Source: Blastomyces gilchristii SLH14081 (taxonomy: Eukaryota; Ascomycota; Eurotiomycetes; Onygenales; Ajellomycetaceae). Taken from it: a stretch of DNA of 64,000 nt. The translations under genes were made by a program, and so were the position numbers. The notes beneath the pieces are model-generated. The model was not told the DNA's origin. It searched no databases and was given only the letters and a program-made list of their open reading frames with translations. The stretch is from positions 1 through 64,000 of the forward strand of contig NW_003101643.1 of the NCBI RefSeq assembly GCF_000003855.2, in the 5' to 3' direction. Below, piece by piece: positions 38,621-49,241 of this stretch (within the stretch, counting starts at the first letter, position 1; each line of letters starts with the position of its first letter).

Positions 38621-39715
38621 AGAGAGTGTATTGAAATATATTACTGACTTATCAAATATAAAGAGACTTAAAGAAAATATTAACAGCTTTCAGCAATGTA
38701 CAGAAACAGCTACAGTGTTATATAGCAATATCATCTTTATTTAATACATACACTGTTAATATTCTTTATATACAGTTATTATATAATCTGTATCAGAGAT
38801 ACATGCAGAAAACAGATCTTTGTTACTAGAATAAATGATTACAGCAATTCTCTGTTTTCATATTATAAAGATAAGTTATTCTCATTTCTTTCTTCTCTCT
38901 TTTCTCTTCTTCAATCAATCACTAATTTCAAGCTAATATGAAAACTATTAAAACACTCTCAGAAACCCTTAAATTGAAGAGTATAGACTAATTAAATTTT
39001 AAATACAGAAGAAATCAAATTATCTTCTACAGATTTAATTATTTATTTCTTCTTAAATAAAACAACAGTTGCATTCTCTCTCTCTCTTCAATTAAATGAA
39101 ATATGACCTGTGAAAAGTGAGTACTATATCAGGTCATAATGACTAACACAGTCTCAGCATACAGAGCTGTATATACACAGTATGTACTGAACTGAGAGAC
39201 TGTGTGAGTTGTGAACTAATGACAGCATCTCAGAGAGAGCTGTGTGATGTGAGAAAGCTGTAACTCTTAGTTATATACATAGAGAGTGAATTACTGCAGT
39301 AAGTGCATGTACATTGAAGTAATACTTTTTGATAACACTCAGTCTCTGATATAATGAAAATAGAGTCTCTCTGTAAGATCTGTTTCTATCAGAAGTCAGA
39401 AGATCTTATATTTCTCAAGATTATCTTCATATATCTTATCTGTGAAATTGATGAAGAGAATCATTGATTTCAGTATTCTATTCTTGATATTATTTAAGTG
39501 ATAGTAGAGTTCACTCTGATCACTCTTTTTAAGTATATGTTTTCTAATTATTCACATTTATATAGATATATACTGATTATTTATTAGATAATATTAAGAT
39601 AATGACTTATTATAGCTGTGTTATTCTCACTATGAGAGATACATAATTGATGATGAATATTACAAAGACTCTGAGAAGTGAGTATTTTAGAGATATTACA
39701 GCTCTGTGATCTTGA

Positions 39716-39903
39716 TTTTTTTTTATTTTTATTTTTTATTTTTTTCTTTTTCTTTTCTTTTTTTTTTTTCTTTCTCTTTCTTTTTCTTTTTTTCTTTCTC
39801 TTCTTTTTTTCTTTCTCTTTTTTTTTTTTTTTTTTGTTGTGATTTTTTCTTGTTGTTTTGTTTTTTATTTTTTTATTATTTTTTATATTTTATATTTTTT
39901 TTT
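39716..39903. repeat. T-rich low-complexity tract
   Basis: About 190 bp almost purely T with scattered C and A on the plus strand. The Phe/Ser-only ORF at 39706-39906 is a consequence of this and not a gene. Confidence 0.9.
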
Positions 39904-40777
39904 TAATTAAAATGATATTAATTATAATCTGTATTTAGAAAAGTAATAATATTTAATAATACTCTCTATTGAATTTTCAACAAATGAGTACTATGTTATG
40001 ATATTATGTAAGTGAGAAATGATTTCATAATTTCATTTAATGCCATTTTCAATAATGAGATCAGAATGAAAATGTGACTAAGAATTTAAACATATTCTTT
40101 ATCTGAGACTAGATTTTTATTTGAAAAGTGAATCTGAGATCTTTAATATTTGAAATAACAGGATTTAAGATCAATGTGATGAATACAAATCATGATCAGA
40201 AGTAATGCTTTTAGACAATGTAACAACTGTAAAGTTTGATTCTGGTTTCAGACACGGTCACACGGTCAGTCTACTTGTAATAAGCAGAGTATGAGAACTC
40301 AGACCTGAGAACTGAGAGACTTATAAGAGTTATTTTTGAATTATAAAATCTCTTCAGAATCTGAAGAAGATTTGTAGAAACTGTGATTATTACAGATATC
40401 ACAGATAATATATACTTAAGACTTATATAACTTTAAAGACATAATCTGTACATAGCTGTTCACAAGTCAGGTTTATACTTCTGATCAGTGTTAATAGACT
40501 TATTTATAGAGACAGAATCAGTTAATGCTGCAGAGTTGATTAGAGAAGATAAGCTTATTTATATAATGACTTTATAAATATCTGAGAACTTCATAATCAT
40601 GAAAACTGAGCTTCAGATATCAGAGAAATACTGAGATCTCATAGAGATATTCAGTTCAGTAAAGACAGCTGAGCTTTCTTCTTATTATAAGAAGAATCTG
40701 ATAATAGATTTAATAGAAGAGTAGAATCTCTTCTGAGAATTAATCTATAAACTCTCTCATTATGAGATAGAGGTCTT

Positions 40778-41283
40778 TAGACTGGCCGCTGAGATCATGA
40801 ATTTCACATTTAATCTCATTTAATCTGATCTCATACATTTCTTGGCGCGAATCCCGCTGGGACTAATCATTAAAAAAACATGCAAAGTGACTATATATCA
40901 GAGCTCAAAATGAGATCATGACTTAGAAAAAATAAGAAAGTGATTTCATTTGATTTCATTTAGTTTTATTCTTAGCATAAAGTTACTATTTTTAGATATT
41001 TTAAGGTTTTTTTTAGACTATTTTTAATTTTTTAAAAAGTAATACTTTTTGATAACACTTAAATGAGATTTAAAGTCATTTAAAGTAATAACAATAATTT
41101 AAATTGAGAAGTGAAAATCATGATCTCATTTGAAAAATGTGACAAGAGTAGATAGTAAGTCTCACTGAAACAGTATGAAACTACTATCTAATGTTAAAAC
41201 AGTGTAATAGAATCAGTTGAATTGATAATGAAATCATTAAATATTCTGATTCTGATCTCAGACACGGTCATACAGTCAGTCTA
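40778..41283 (-). mobile_element. hAT-N506 copy C
   Basis: 506 bp, orientation opposite to copies A and B, inserted in the reverse transcriptase region of Gypsy-B. Perfect 8-bp duplication GAGGTCTT at 40770-40777 and 41284-41291. Confidence 0.94.
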
Positions 41284-44200
41284 GAGGTCTTACAGATCTA
41301 TATAAAGAAGAATCTGAAGAATGACTTCATCTAATCTTCACAGGCCTCTGCAGAAGCTTCTGTGATATTCATAAAGAAGAGGAATAAAGATCTCAGATTG
41401 TGTATAGACTACTATAATCTGAACTTCAAGATAATAAAGAGTCATTATTCTCTATCTCTGATTGAGAATGTGATCAACTGTCTTACAGAAGCTGTTATAT
41501 TCATATAACTGAATGTAATCAATGTATATACATAACTGCAAATACAGTCTGAGAATGAATGAAAGACTGTCTTCAGAACTGCACTGAAATTGTTTGAATA
41601 TCTAGTGATATCTTTTGATTTGACTAATATCTCTGTAATATTTCAGTCTTTTATTAATAAAACACTTCATGTATATCTGAATGTCTTTGTGATAATATAT
41701 CTGAATAATGTGATGATGTACTCTGTGAAGAAGAAAGAACACACTGAGTATGTATAAAGTGTGTTGAAGATCTTAGATAAGACAGAACTGTATATTAAGT
41801 TTATAAAGTGCAACTTCAGTGTCTGTTGAATTAATTTCCTAGAATATATAATCACTGTAGATAATATTCAGATGAAATCTTTATAAGTTAAGACTATTCT
41901 ATTATGATCAGAGTTAACTAGTATTTATAAGATTCAGATCTTTCTGAGCTTTATAAATTTCTATAGATAATTAATCTTTGCATTCATGAGAATCTTCTTG
42001 ACTCTTACAGACATGCTGAAGAGTGAAAATAAGAAGAAGTTATTCTATAAACAGAGAATGAAAAGATTGTTAAGAAGAAAGAACTGTGAGAACTTTCTTA
42101 TCTCAGAAGCTTATGAGATCTTTATAAGATTGAAACAGATATTTATAAATACAGTGATACTGTTTCACTTTGATTTCTTACTCTTAATTAGATTAGAGAT
42201 AGATGTCTTCTTCTTTATGATTTCAGAAATAGTCTTATAACTACAGTTAAATGAGAACTGAGTTTCAGTGATCTTTTTCTTATGAAAAATGCAACTTATG
42301 AAGATCAACTATGACATTTATAATTAGAAGCTTCTCATAATAGTGAAATTCTTTCACTACTGATATCACTACTTTGAGAACCTTGTGATAGTGATTACTG
42401 TTAGAACTGATTATAATAGCTTATAATAGTTTACTTCAATCAAGAAACTCTTATAGCAGCAGATTCACTGAGCTCAGTAACTGAGTGAGTTCTGATTCAA
42501 GATAGAATATATTAAGAGAACTAAGAACTCAGTGAATAAACTCTCTTACAGATGAGACTATATTAAGAAGATCAGAATAACAGACATAGAGAGACTAGAG
42601 AAGATAGAAAAGCTTCACAGAATACTCAGACTGAGTGTTATAAAGAGATTGACTGAAGAGTCTCTTAATTCTCTATAAGAGAAGAGAAAGAAGAAAGAAA
42701 AGAAGTCTGTACAACTACTCTTTACAACACTGAGAGTTAATACTCTGAAAATCTCTGTGAGAATTCTTGAAGAGAGTATCTATAATCTGAAGAGTTTGTG
42801 AGCTTTGAGAAGTATTATAAAAGACCTGATGTAAAAGAAAATAGAGTATAAGTCTTTATAAGATCTTCTATTCAGATTGTCTGAACTGCAACTGAAGAAT
42901 GAATATACTTAATATATTTAGAAACTGCTTACAGCAAGGATCAATTCTGCAGAAATAAAGAATTAAAGAGACTTAAATAATCTCTTATAAAGAAAGAGCT
43001 GAATTTATATATCTATGAATAAGTTTCTATGTATAGAATTTATTAAAAGATATTATAACTCTTCTCTAATAGATCATTTTACAGATACTAGAACTTATGA
43101 GTTACTTATAAAAAAATACTTCTGATCAAAGATGTGAGAACTTATAAAGAAGATAGTGAATTCTTGTATTATTTATCAGAGTTTACAGATAGTACAGTTC
43201 AAATTATATAAAGAACTTACTTCTTTACTCATCTCATAGAAATCTTGAGAATAGCTAGAAATAAATACTCTTATAAGTCTCTCTGAAAGTAAGAATATAT
43301 ATAATATCTGCTTTAACAGTGTGCTGATGATAGTGAATTACTTTATTAAAATAGCACACTTTATACTCATCTATAAGAACTTGAAGTCAAAGAATTTAAC
43401 TTATATCTTCATCTACAATGTGATCTGATTGCATGAGTTATCTATAGATATTATCTTAAATAAAGAATTAATTATTACAGAGAAGTTCTGATCTGATCTG
43501 ATAATTATACTGAAGATCTTATAAGATCTAAGCACAACTTTTCATTAATAGACAGATAATCAGATAGAATATCTGATAAGTATATTAAAATAGTATCTAT
43601 AATACTTTGTTAATTATAATCAGAATGACTGAGTATATTAATTATCACTTACAGAGTTTATATACAACAACTCAAAGTATGTCAGCACAGATAAAACTCT
43701 CTTTGAGATACTCACTGAAACTCATCTGTGAATAATCTTGATAAATCTATGAGAGTATACTATAGAGTGTGATAATATCTGTGAATAGACTGAGAGAATT
43801 CAGAATATCTGAGAGAAAGTCTGTGAATTCTTAAGAATTATAGTACAGATAATTATTACATTTAATATAAAGATTATCAGAAATGCACAGATTTCAGAGA
43901 AGCTGAATATCAGAGTATACACAGTTATAACAGAATCTGAGAGACTGACTATCTGTGTGTATGACTAGATATCTCTTATAAAGCTATGTTTACTTTCTCA
44001 GTTATGCTGAAGTATTCAGTCTGAAAATAATTGAGATATGAAAAGAAAGCTCATCTACTCAGATTAACTTCTGTCACAAATTTATAACATTTGCATTGTC
44101 TTAATTATTCAGATTTTACAGGTATCTGAGAACTCATCTCTCATTAATAATAAGATTGTGAAAATGTGTCACAGTGTGAGAATCATTAATAGAGAATCTA

Positions 44201-45174
44201 GACATATTTGCATATATCTGATCAGAGATTATATAAGTAGAGAGAGAGTGATTGTAAATCTGCAGAACTGTAGAAGACACTGATAACACTGAGAGCTTTG
44301 TAAGAACTGTTAGCTAGAGTCTGTAAGAAATTACTTATAGAGAGACTTACAGTAAAGAATAAGACTATACTACTTAAAGTCAGAGACTGATCTAAGAGAG
44401 ATATGAAATTAACTACTGATCTGAAGATTGAGTATGATAATAAGACTGAAAGAAGTGAAGACACTGTTATAAACAGTGATATCTCTGCTTTATTAGCTGA
44501 TAAAAAGTAATCAGAGAAGTTACAGAGATACTTATAAGAAGCTCAGCAGTAGTCAGACATTATTTATAAAGATATTGAAATTGAAAAAATTTTTATTCTT
44601 GAAAAGTTCTTGAATTAATATACAGATATTATTAGAAACACTCTCTCTCTATTATCTGAATAGAAATACTTTACAGATGAATGAGAATACTCACAGTTTA
44701 TAAAAATAAGAGCTATTATAGAAAAAGAAAAAAGAAGATAAGATTCTACAGACAGATCTGAGATATTTATACTACTTTAGAGAGATTTACTTATACTGTA
44801 AGTGATTTTATAAAACAGTCAGATTACTCTAGTAAATAAAGAATAATTATAAATTACAGATCTGAATCTTTCTATGTAATTATAAAGAGTGATTACAGAC
44901 TGTAGATATCTTGATTCTATAATTCTATAAAGTTAATAAAAGAATGAAAAATTCCTTATAATTCTACAGTGTCAAAGAACAATGATTTATATGAATAAGT
45001 GAAAGATTAACTTACAAATACTTCTCTTTAATAAAGATAATCTCACAGAGAGTGATTTATCTATGAGATGAATGTATATAATAATTACATAAGAATCTTA
45101 TAAAAATAATTAAGAGTCAACTGAAACTCTTCTATATAAAAGATGTGAGATAAATCTATGTAATAATTAGAGAA

Positions 45175-45353
45175 TTATTATTATTATTATTCTTCAATTA
45201 TAGGTGTATGTAGTCAGAGACTATGACATCTACCTGAGAACTTTTAGTTCTCAGAGTTTTTCCTATATCTGTAAAGTTAACTATTATACATTCATCAATT
45301 TCAGATATGTAAAATCAGAAAATTCCAGCTCAGAATACAAAAACTGTTTATAG
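45175..45353 (-). mobile_element. 5'-truncated LINE fragment
   Basis: 179 bp matching the 3' end of the two full LINEs (TTA tail, then the same hairpin region), flanked by the 8-bp duplication TTAGAGAA (45167-45174 and 45354-45361). A typical dead-on-arrival product of target-primed reverse transcription, inserted near the 3' end of Gypsy-B. Confidence 0.88.
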
Positions 45354-45567
45354 TTAGAGAAGAATCTGTAAATTATAAAGAATCTTATAGAATAAGAAAC
45401 TGAGTGATAGACTCTTTTCTCTTTATAATAATAAGAGATTTTTTCTTACTAAGATTTTTTTTATAGATATGAAGAATTTTTAGTAAGTATCACTGCAGTG
45501 CTGAGCTGATTCTATGAAGTTACTCAGTGAAAGACTTCATGAATAAAGTCTTAGAGAGAGAAAGATA

Positions 45568-45824
45568 TATAAGAAATCTCACTTCTTACAGATTCTTTAT
45601 CTCTATTTCTATCTCTTATATAATTAATAGAGTTAGCAGCTCTTGACTACACACAACTGTATAGACTGAAGTTCATGAATACTATTTATAACTTAGCTTG
45701 AATACTATTATATATTTAATCTCTATATTTATCTTTCTATCATGAATACTTCTAGTAGTTAATAGTACATATTACATCAAGCTGCAAACATCTAAATAAT
45801 CGCCTGTGAGTACTTATTCTTACA
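45568..45824 (+). repeat. Gypsy-B 3' LTR
   Basis: 257 bp, begins TATAAGAAATC (TG mutated to TA) and ends TTATTCTTACA, next to the TSD copy CAGAA at 45825-45829. Confidence 0.9.
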
Positions 45825-46440
45825 CAGAATCAGAATATTTAATAATCTTATTATTAATTTAATTAATTTCATTACATAGTTTTAATATTAAATAGTAGTC
45901 TTATACTGTCTCAGTAAGACTTACTATCTACTCTTATTATATTTTTTAAATGAGATTATAATTTTCACTTCTCAATTTAAATTATTTTTATTACTTTAAA
46001 TGACTTTAAATCTTATTTAAGTGTTATCAAAAAGTGTTACTCTTTAAAAAATTAAAAATTGTCTAAAAAAAACCTTAAAATGTCTAAAAATAGTAACTTT
46101 ATATCAAGAATAGAACTAAATAAGATTAAATGAAATCAGTTTCTTATTTTTTCTAAGTCATGATCTCATTTTGAGATCTGATGAATAGTTACTTTGCATG
46201 TTTTTTTAAGACTTAGTCTCAGTGAGATTCACACAAAGAAATGTATAAGACTAGATTAAATGAGATTAAATATGAAATTTATAGTTCTGATAATCAGTCT
46301 ATTCATCTATGTAATAGTAATATTAATTAAAAACATCACTGAACATTAATTTATATAATATTAAATTATATAAGAAAGACTATTACTATGAAAGATGCTT
46401 GCAAAATCTCTCTATTAAATAGCAGCTAGCTTGTCATAAT

Positions 46441-46946
46441 TAGACTGACTGCTGAGACTATGAATTTCATGTTTAATCTTATTTAATCTGATCTCATACA
46501 TTTCTTGATGTGAATTCTGCTGAGACTGACTATCAAAAAAACATGTAAAGTGACTATATATCAGATCTTAAAATGAAACCATGACTTGAAAAAAATGAGA
46601 AAGTGATCTCATTTAGTCTCATTTAGTTTCATTCTTGGCATAAAGTTACTATTTTTAGACATTTTAAGGTTTTTTTTAGACTATTTTTAATTTTTTAAAA
46701 AGTAACACTTTTTGATAACACTCAAATGAGATTTAAAGTCATTTAAAGCAATAAAAATAATTTAAATTGAGAAGTGAAAATCATGATCCCATTTGAAAAA
46801 TGTGATAAGAGTAGACAGTAAGTCTCACTGGGACAGTATGAGACTACTATCTAATGTTAAAACCATGTAATGGGATCAGTCGAATTGGTAATGAGACTAT
46901 CAAAAAATCTGGTCCTGGTCCCAGACACGGTCACACGGTCAGTCTA
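46441..46946 (-). mobile_element. hAT-N506 copy E
   Basis: 506 bp, same orientation as copy C, with a perfect 8-bp duplication GTCATAAT (46433-46440 and 46947-46954). Its right half keeps more C and G than the other copies. It lies 139 bp from copy D, separated by featureless AT-rich sequence, and is the last transposon before the gene-rich region. Confidence 0.94.
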
Positions 46947-47041
46947 GTCATAATAATAAACTACTCTAAGAACTTCATCACTTTCTAATTAATTATTGAA
47001 ATTAAATACTGTTTATTCATAAGATCTTGATGAAAGATGCA

Positions 47042-47220
47042 AGTACAGCTGCTCAATTCACTGAACATCTGATCTTTTTCATTCATACTTTGCAAAAAGC
47101 AGCTGTAATATGAGTACAGCTGCTCTACTCACCGAACAGTTGTTATATTGGGGCTGTACTTTTTAAAAAAAGTGGAGATCTGTACAAAAAGAATGAGTAC
47201 ACACGGCCGCACCGAACAGG
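47042..47220 (-). repeat. Three related modules ending in a GGCCTGTTCGGTG-type terminus
   Basis: Three related stretches at 47042-47067, 47112-47139 and 47195-47220 share GAGTACA at the left and CACCGAACAG (or CACTGAACA) at the right. On the minus strand the outermost begins GGGCCTGTTCGGTG at 47223, followed outward by TTA-type sequence. This resembles inverted-repeat ends of PIF/Harbinger-type elements, but no opposite end was found, so only a decayed end or a tandem motif can be claimed. The first module is AT-shifted and the last is not, marking the edge of the mutated block. Confidence 0.4.
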
Positions 47221-47390
47221 CCCTTATACTTGATCGCCATGTTTCATGTAGTTTACCGAATTTCAAATCAAGCCAAGTGGTCTAGGGATTAAAAGAAAGA
47301 GAATGGAAATGGTTGTACAAAATCATACATGGCCGCATAGCATTTCTAAAACCGGATATGACGACGAAATAACGCAATTTTGGGAACCTA

Positions 47391-48719
47391 TCATGATGTA
47401 CTCTCTCCGTCAACAACAGGTCTAGGAATAGCACCGCCGGGAGAGTCCGGCAATCTCGCCGTAAGCACTTCAACCCCATCCTCGGTCACGAGCAACGTGT
47501 GCTCGAATTGAGCCGACTGGCGCCCATCCGCAGTAACGCTTGTCCAGTTATCGGGCCAGGTCTTGTCTCGATACGTTCCCAAGTTAATCATAGGCTCAAT
47601 TGTAAAACACATTCCGGCCTTTGCTTGTCCAACCGTCTTACTCTTCCCATAGTGCGGAATACTTGGAGCTGTGTGGAAAAGCTGGTTGATGCCATGCCCG
47701 CAATAACTCCGAACAACACTGCAGTTGTTGCTCTTTGCATGCTTCTCAATTACATTACCTGGGTCTCGGAATAGCATGCCCGGCTTCACCAGTTCAATAG
47801 ACTTGTCTAGACATTCTCTTGCGGTTTCTACCACCCGGACTAAGTCGGGGTTCGTGCGAGCTTTTTCTCCGACGTAATAAGTCTCATTCAGGTCACCGTG
47901 GAAGCCCTCATGGTATAGGGTGACGTCAATATTTATGATATCCCCGTCTTCCAATGGGCGGTGGTCAGGGATACCATGGCAGATAACCTCGTTGACCGAT
48001 GTGCAAACGGATTTGGGAAAATGTACGTAGTTTAGTGGCGAGGGGTAGGACTACTAGGTTGTCAGCTTAACACAAGGTGGGGGAATCGAAACATGTTTCT
48101 CCGGCTGACCTTTCGTTCCAAGCAAGCCTGGTGTACAACCTTATCAATGTGGTCGGTCGTAACACCAGGTTTGACTTCGCGCGCAGCAATATCTAATACT
48201 TCTCTCGCCAGGCGGCACACTTTCCTCATCGCCTCTTGCTCCTTCGGAGTGAGGATCGTAACGTTATGTCGACTAGCGAACTTCTGTTCTGAACGTGGAA
48301 TGCCGTCGCTGGCATAATCAGGGTGTGGGATTGAGTCGGGGACAGTATTTTTGGGGGCAAGAGGGTAAACGGGCCTTAGGGAACCGGTATAAGGGTAGGT
48401 TGGAAACGGGTTGAAATGGCCGGTAGCTGGATCTGGTTCAGAAATTATTTTGGGAGGAAAAAGATTGCTTAGAAAATTACTCTTCTTGTGAATAGATTTA
48501 TGTTCGCTCTATATGGACGGAAAATCCAACTGTCAGTTCGTCATCCTCCACAGGAGGAATTCCAGATCCTCAACCTACCCAACTCTTCTTAAAACAGTCC
48601 TGCGAACAGAAATGGCTCTCGATTCCAATCTTCAGGCATGTTGGACACCGTAGACTGCCGGCATTGTTACTGCAATCTACCCCTATGCACTTCTTCGAGT
48701 CTAGTTGCTCAGACACCAT
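47391..48719 (-). CDS. map1: Methionine aminopeptidase 1 (MetAP1), three exons
   Basis: Cytosolic metalloprotease that removes the initiator methionine from nascent proteins at the ribosome. Exons read from splice signals: 48579-48719, 48110-48508, 47391-48050; introns of 70 and 59 bp; 399 residues, the usual fungal length. Exon 1 encodes the N-terminal zinc finger typical of type 1 enzymes ([21 protein letters not shown]). The catalytic domain shows the metal ligands of the pita-bread fold: Asp in INIDVTLY, Asp in [11 protein letters not shown], His in [11 protein letters not shown], Glu in FTIEPMIN and Glu in AQFEHTLLV. The start is chosen as the only ATG upstream of the finger. All exons are in phase 0. 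The gene is intact although its 3' end lies only 0.45 kb from the decayed transposons. It diverges from bna4. Confidence 0.95.
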
Positions 48720-49241
48720 AGTGGCTGGCGGGGTCTCGCAACTCGTGTGTGAGATAGGCAGCCCCGGTTAAGAGGCGTATTTCTAGGGTTTTTGGTGGGG
48801 TATATGGAGCAAAACCAAGACAGGTAGAGGTGCTAGTCTGGAATAAATATATATATTATTACAATGAAAGTATCGAGTAATTAGCAAGTAAAATAAGTGA
48901 GTCGTAGCAAGATCGTGCTCTCCGGAATCTTTTTTCCAGGAGGAACTTTAGCACCAGTCGAAAGTAACCGCGATAGCCGCCGAAGTCTAAAAATAACCGC
49001 GACTCAAGCTCACGTGTGAATGCTACCCGCAAATGGCTCGCCTTTCCGACCTCCTCTCAAAACCCCTGATATCAAGGATTTATTTAAGCTCCGGTTTCAG
49101 GGCGCGGAGGACATGGGTAAGCGGAGCGGGGATGACTAATTCCGCTGTTGATCGGATTAATTTGTCATATTCCCCCAGCGGCTGAGACTCGCGCCCTTCC
49201 TTTCTGACACCTCACATTTTCATCCAGCCGCGGGATCGAGT
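48720..49241. promoter_or_regulatory. Shared upstream region of map1 and bna4
   Basis: 522 bp between divergent start codons. Visible motifs: a direct repeat TAACCGCGA at 48965-48973 and 48994-49002 (29 bp apart, nearly three helical turns) and an E-box-like CACGTG at 49011-49016. No TATA box in a convincing place. Regulatory role is inferred from position only. Confidence 0.4.

Larger units (their letters stand above)
35902..40233. other. hAT-F interior, right part
   Basis: About 4.3 kb of decayed AT-rich hAT-F sequence. It holds an (AT)n tract near 37510-37530, a decayed minus-strand coding region (37697-38444), a trinucleotide array (38526-38620) and a T-rich tract (39716-39903). Elsewhere no motif was recognised. 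Confidence 0.6.
21247..40273 (-). mobile_element. hAT-F, large hAT element carrying Gypsy-A3 and LINE copy 2
   Basis: Termini TAGACTGGCCGGCGG (left) and CACGGTCAGTCTA (right) match the 506-bp hAT family. They are flanked by a perfect 8-bp duplication CTTGTAAT (21239-21246 and 40274-40281). Removing Gypsy-A3 and LINE copy 2 with their duplications leaves about 5.8 kb, a reasonable length for an autonomous or formerly autonomous hAT element. About 110 bp at the left end and 40 bp at the right end are shared with the 506-bp elements; the rest is unrelated. No transposase was securely recognised in the decayed interior. Confidence 0.85.
40274..45567 (+). pseudogene. Gypsy-B pol remnant (reverse transcriptase, RNase H, integrase)
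   Basis: After the hAT-F segment the pol frame continues, interrupted by hAT-N506 copy C and by a 179-bp LINE fragment at 45175-45353. Reverse transcriptase is readable from about 41290 (IKKRNKDLRLCIDYYNLNF, family FVKKKDGxLRxCVDYRxLN). The catalytic YxDD box is YLNN at 41698-41709, both Asp lost by G-to-A change. The ORF at 41986-42240 covers the end of the polymerase and the start of RNase H (LKQIFINTVILFHFD, RLEIDVFFFMI). Integrase core is seen near 43310-43550 (NYFIKIAHFI, ELSIDII). No chromodomain was recognised downstream. Confidence 0.85.
11619..45824 (+). mobile_element. Gypsy-B, LTR retrotransposon interrupted by five later insertions
   Basis: A second Ty3/Gypsy family on the plus strand. 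LTRs are 11619-11876 and 45568-45824, TSD CAGAA. Inside it lie, in order, LINE copy 1 (12922-20531), a SINE (20856-21230), the 19-kb hAT-F segment (21247-40273), hAT-N506 copy C (40778-41283) and a truncated LINE (45175-45353). Subtracting these and their duplications leaves about 6.5 kb, normal for a Gypsy element. Order of parts: gag with zinc knuckle, protease, reverse transcriptase, RNase H, integrase. A purine tract (AGAGAGAGAAAGA) precedes the 3' LTR. Confidence 0.92.
11585..46301 (+). mobile_element. hAT-N506 copy D, split by Gypsy-B
   Basis: The left 34 bp lie at 11585-11618 (TAGACTAACTG start) and the right 472 bp at 45830-46301 (CAGTCTA end). Between them is Gypsy-B with its 5-bp TSD CAGAA (11614-11618 and 45825-45829). 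34 + 472 = 506, exactly the size of the intact copies, which confirms both junctions. The flanking 8 bp no longer match clearly, so this copy is probably the oldest of the set. Confidence 0.9.

Noticed and set aside
39706..39906. 66-codon Phe-rich frame
   Set aside because: Translation of a T-rich low-complexity tract; no gene.
1..47000. Biosynthetic or virulence gene cluster hidden in the AT-rich block
   Set aside because: All recognisable coding remnants are retrotransposon gag, pol or LINE ORFs; no host gene was seen.
47499..47774. 91-codon plus-strand frame
   Set aside because: Lies antisense to the third exon of map1.
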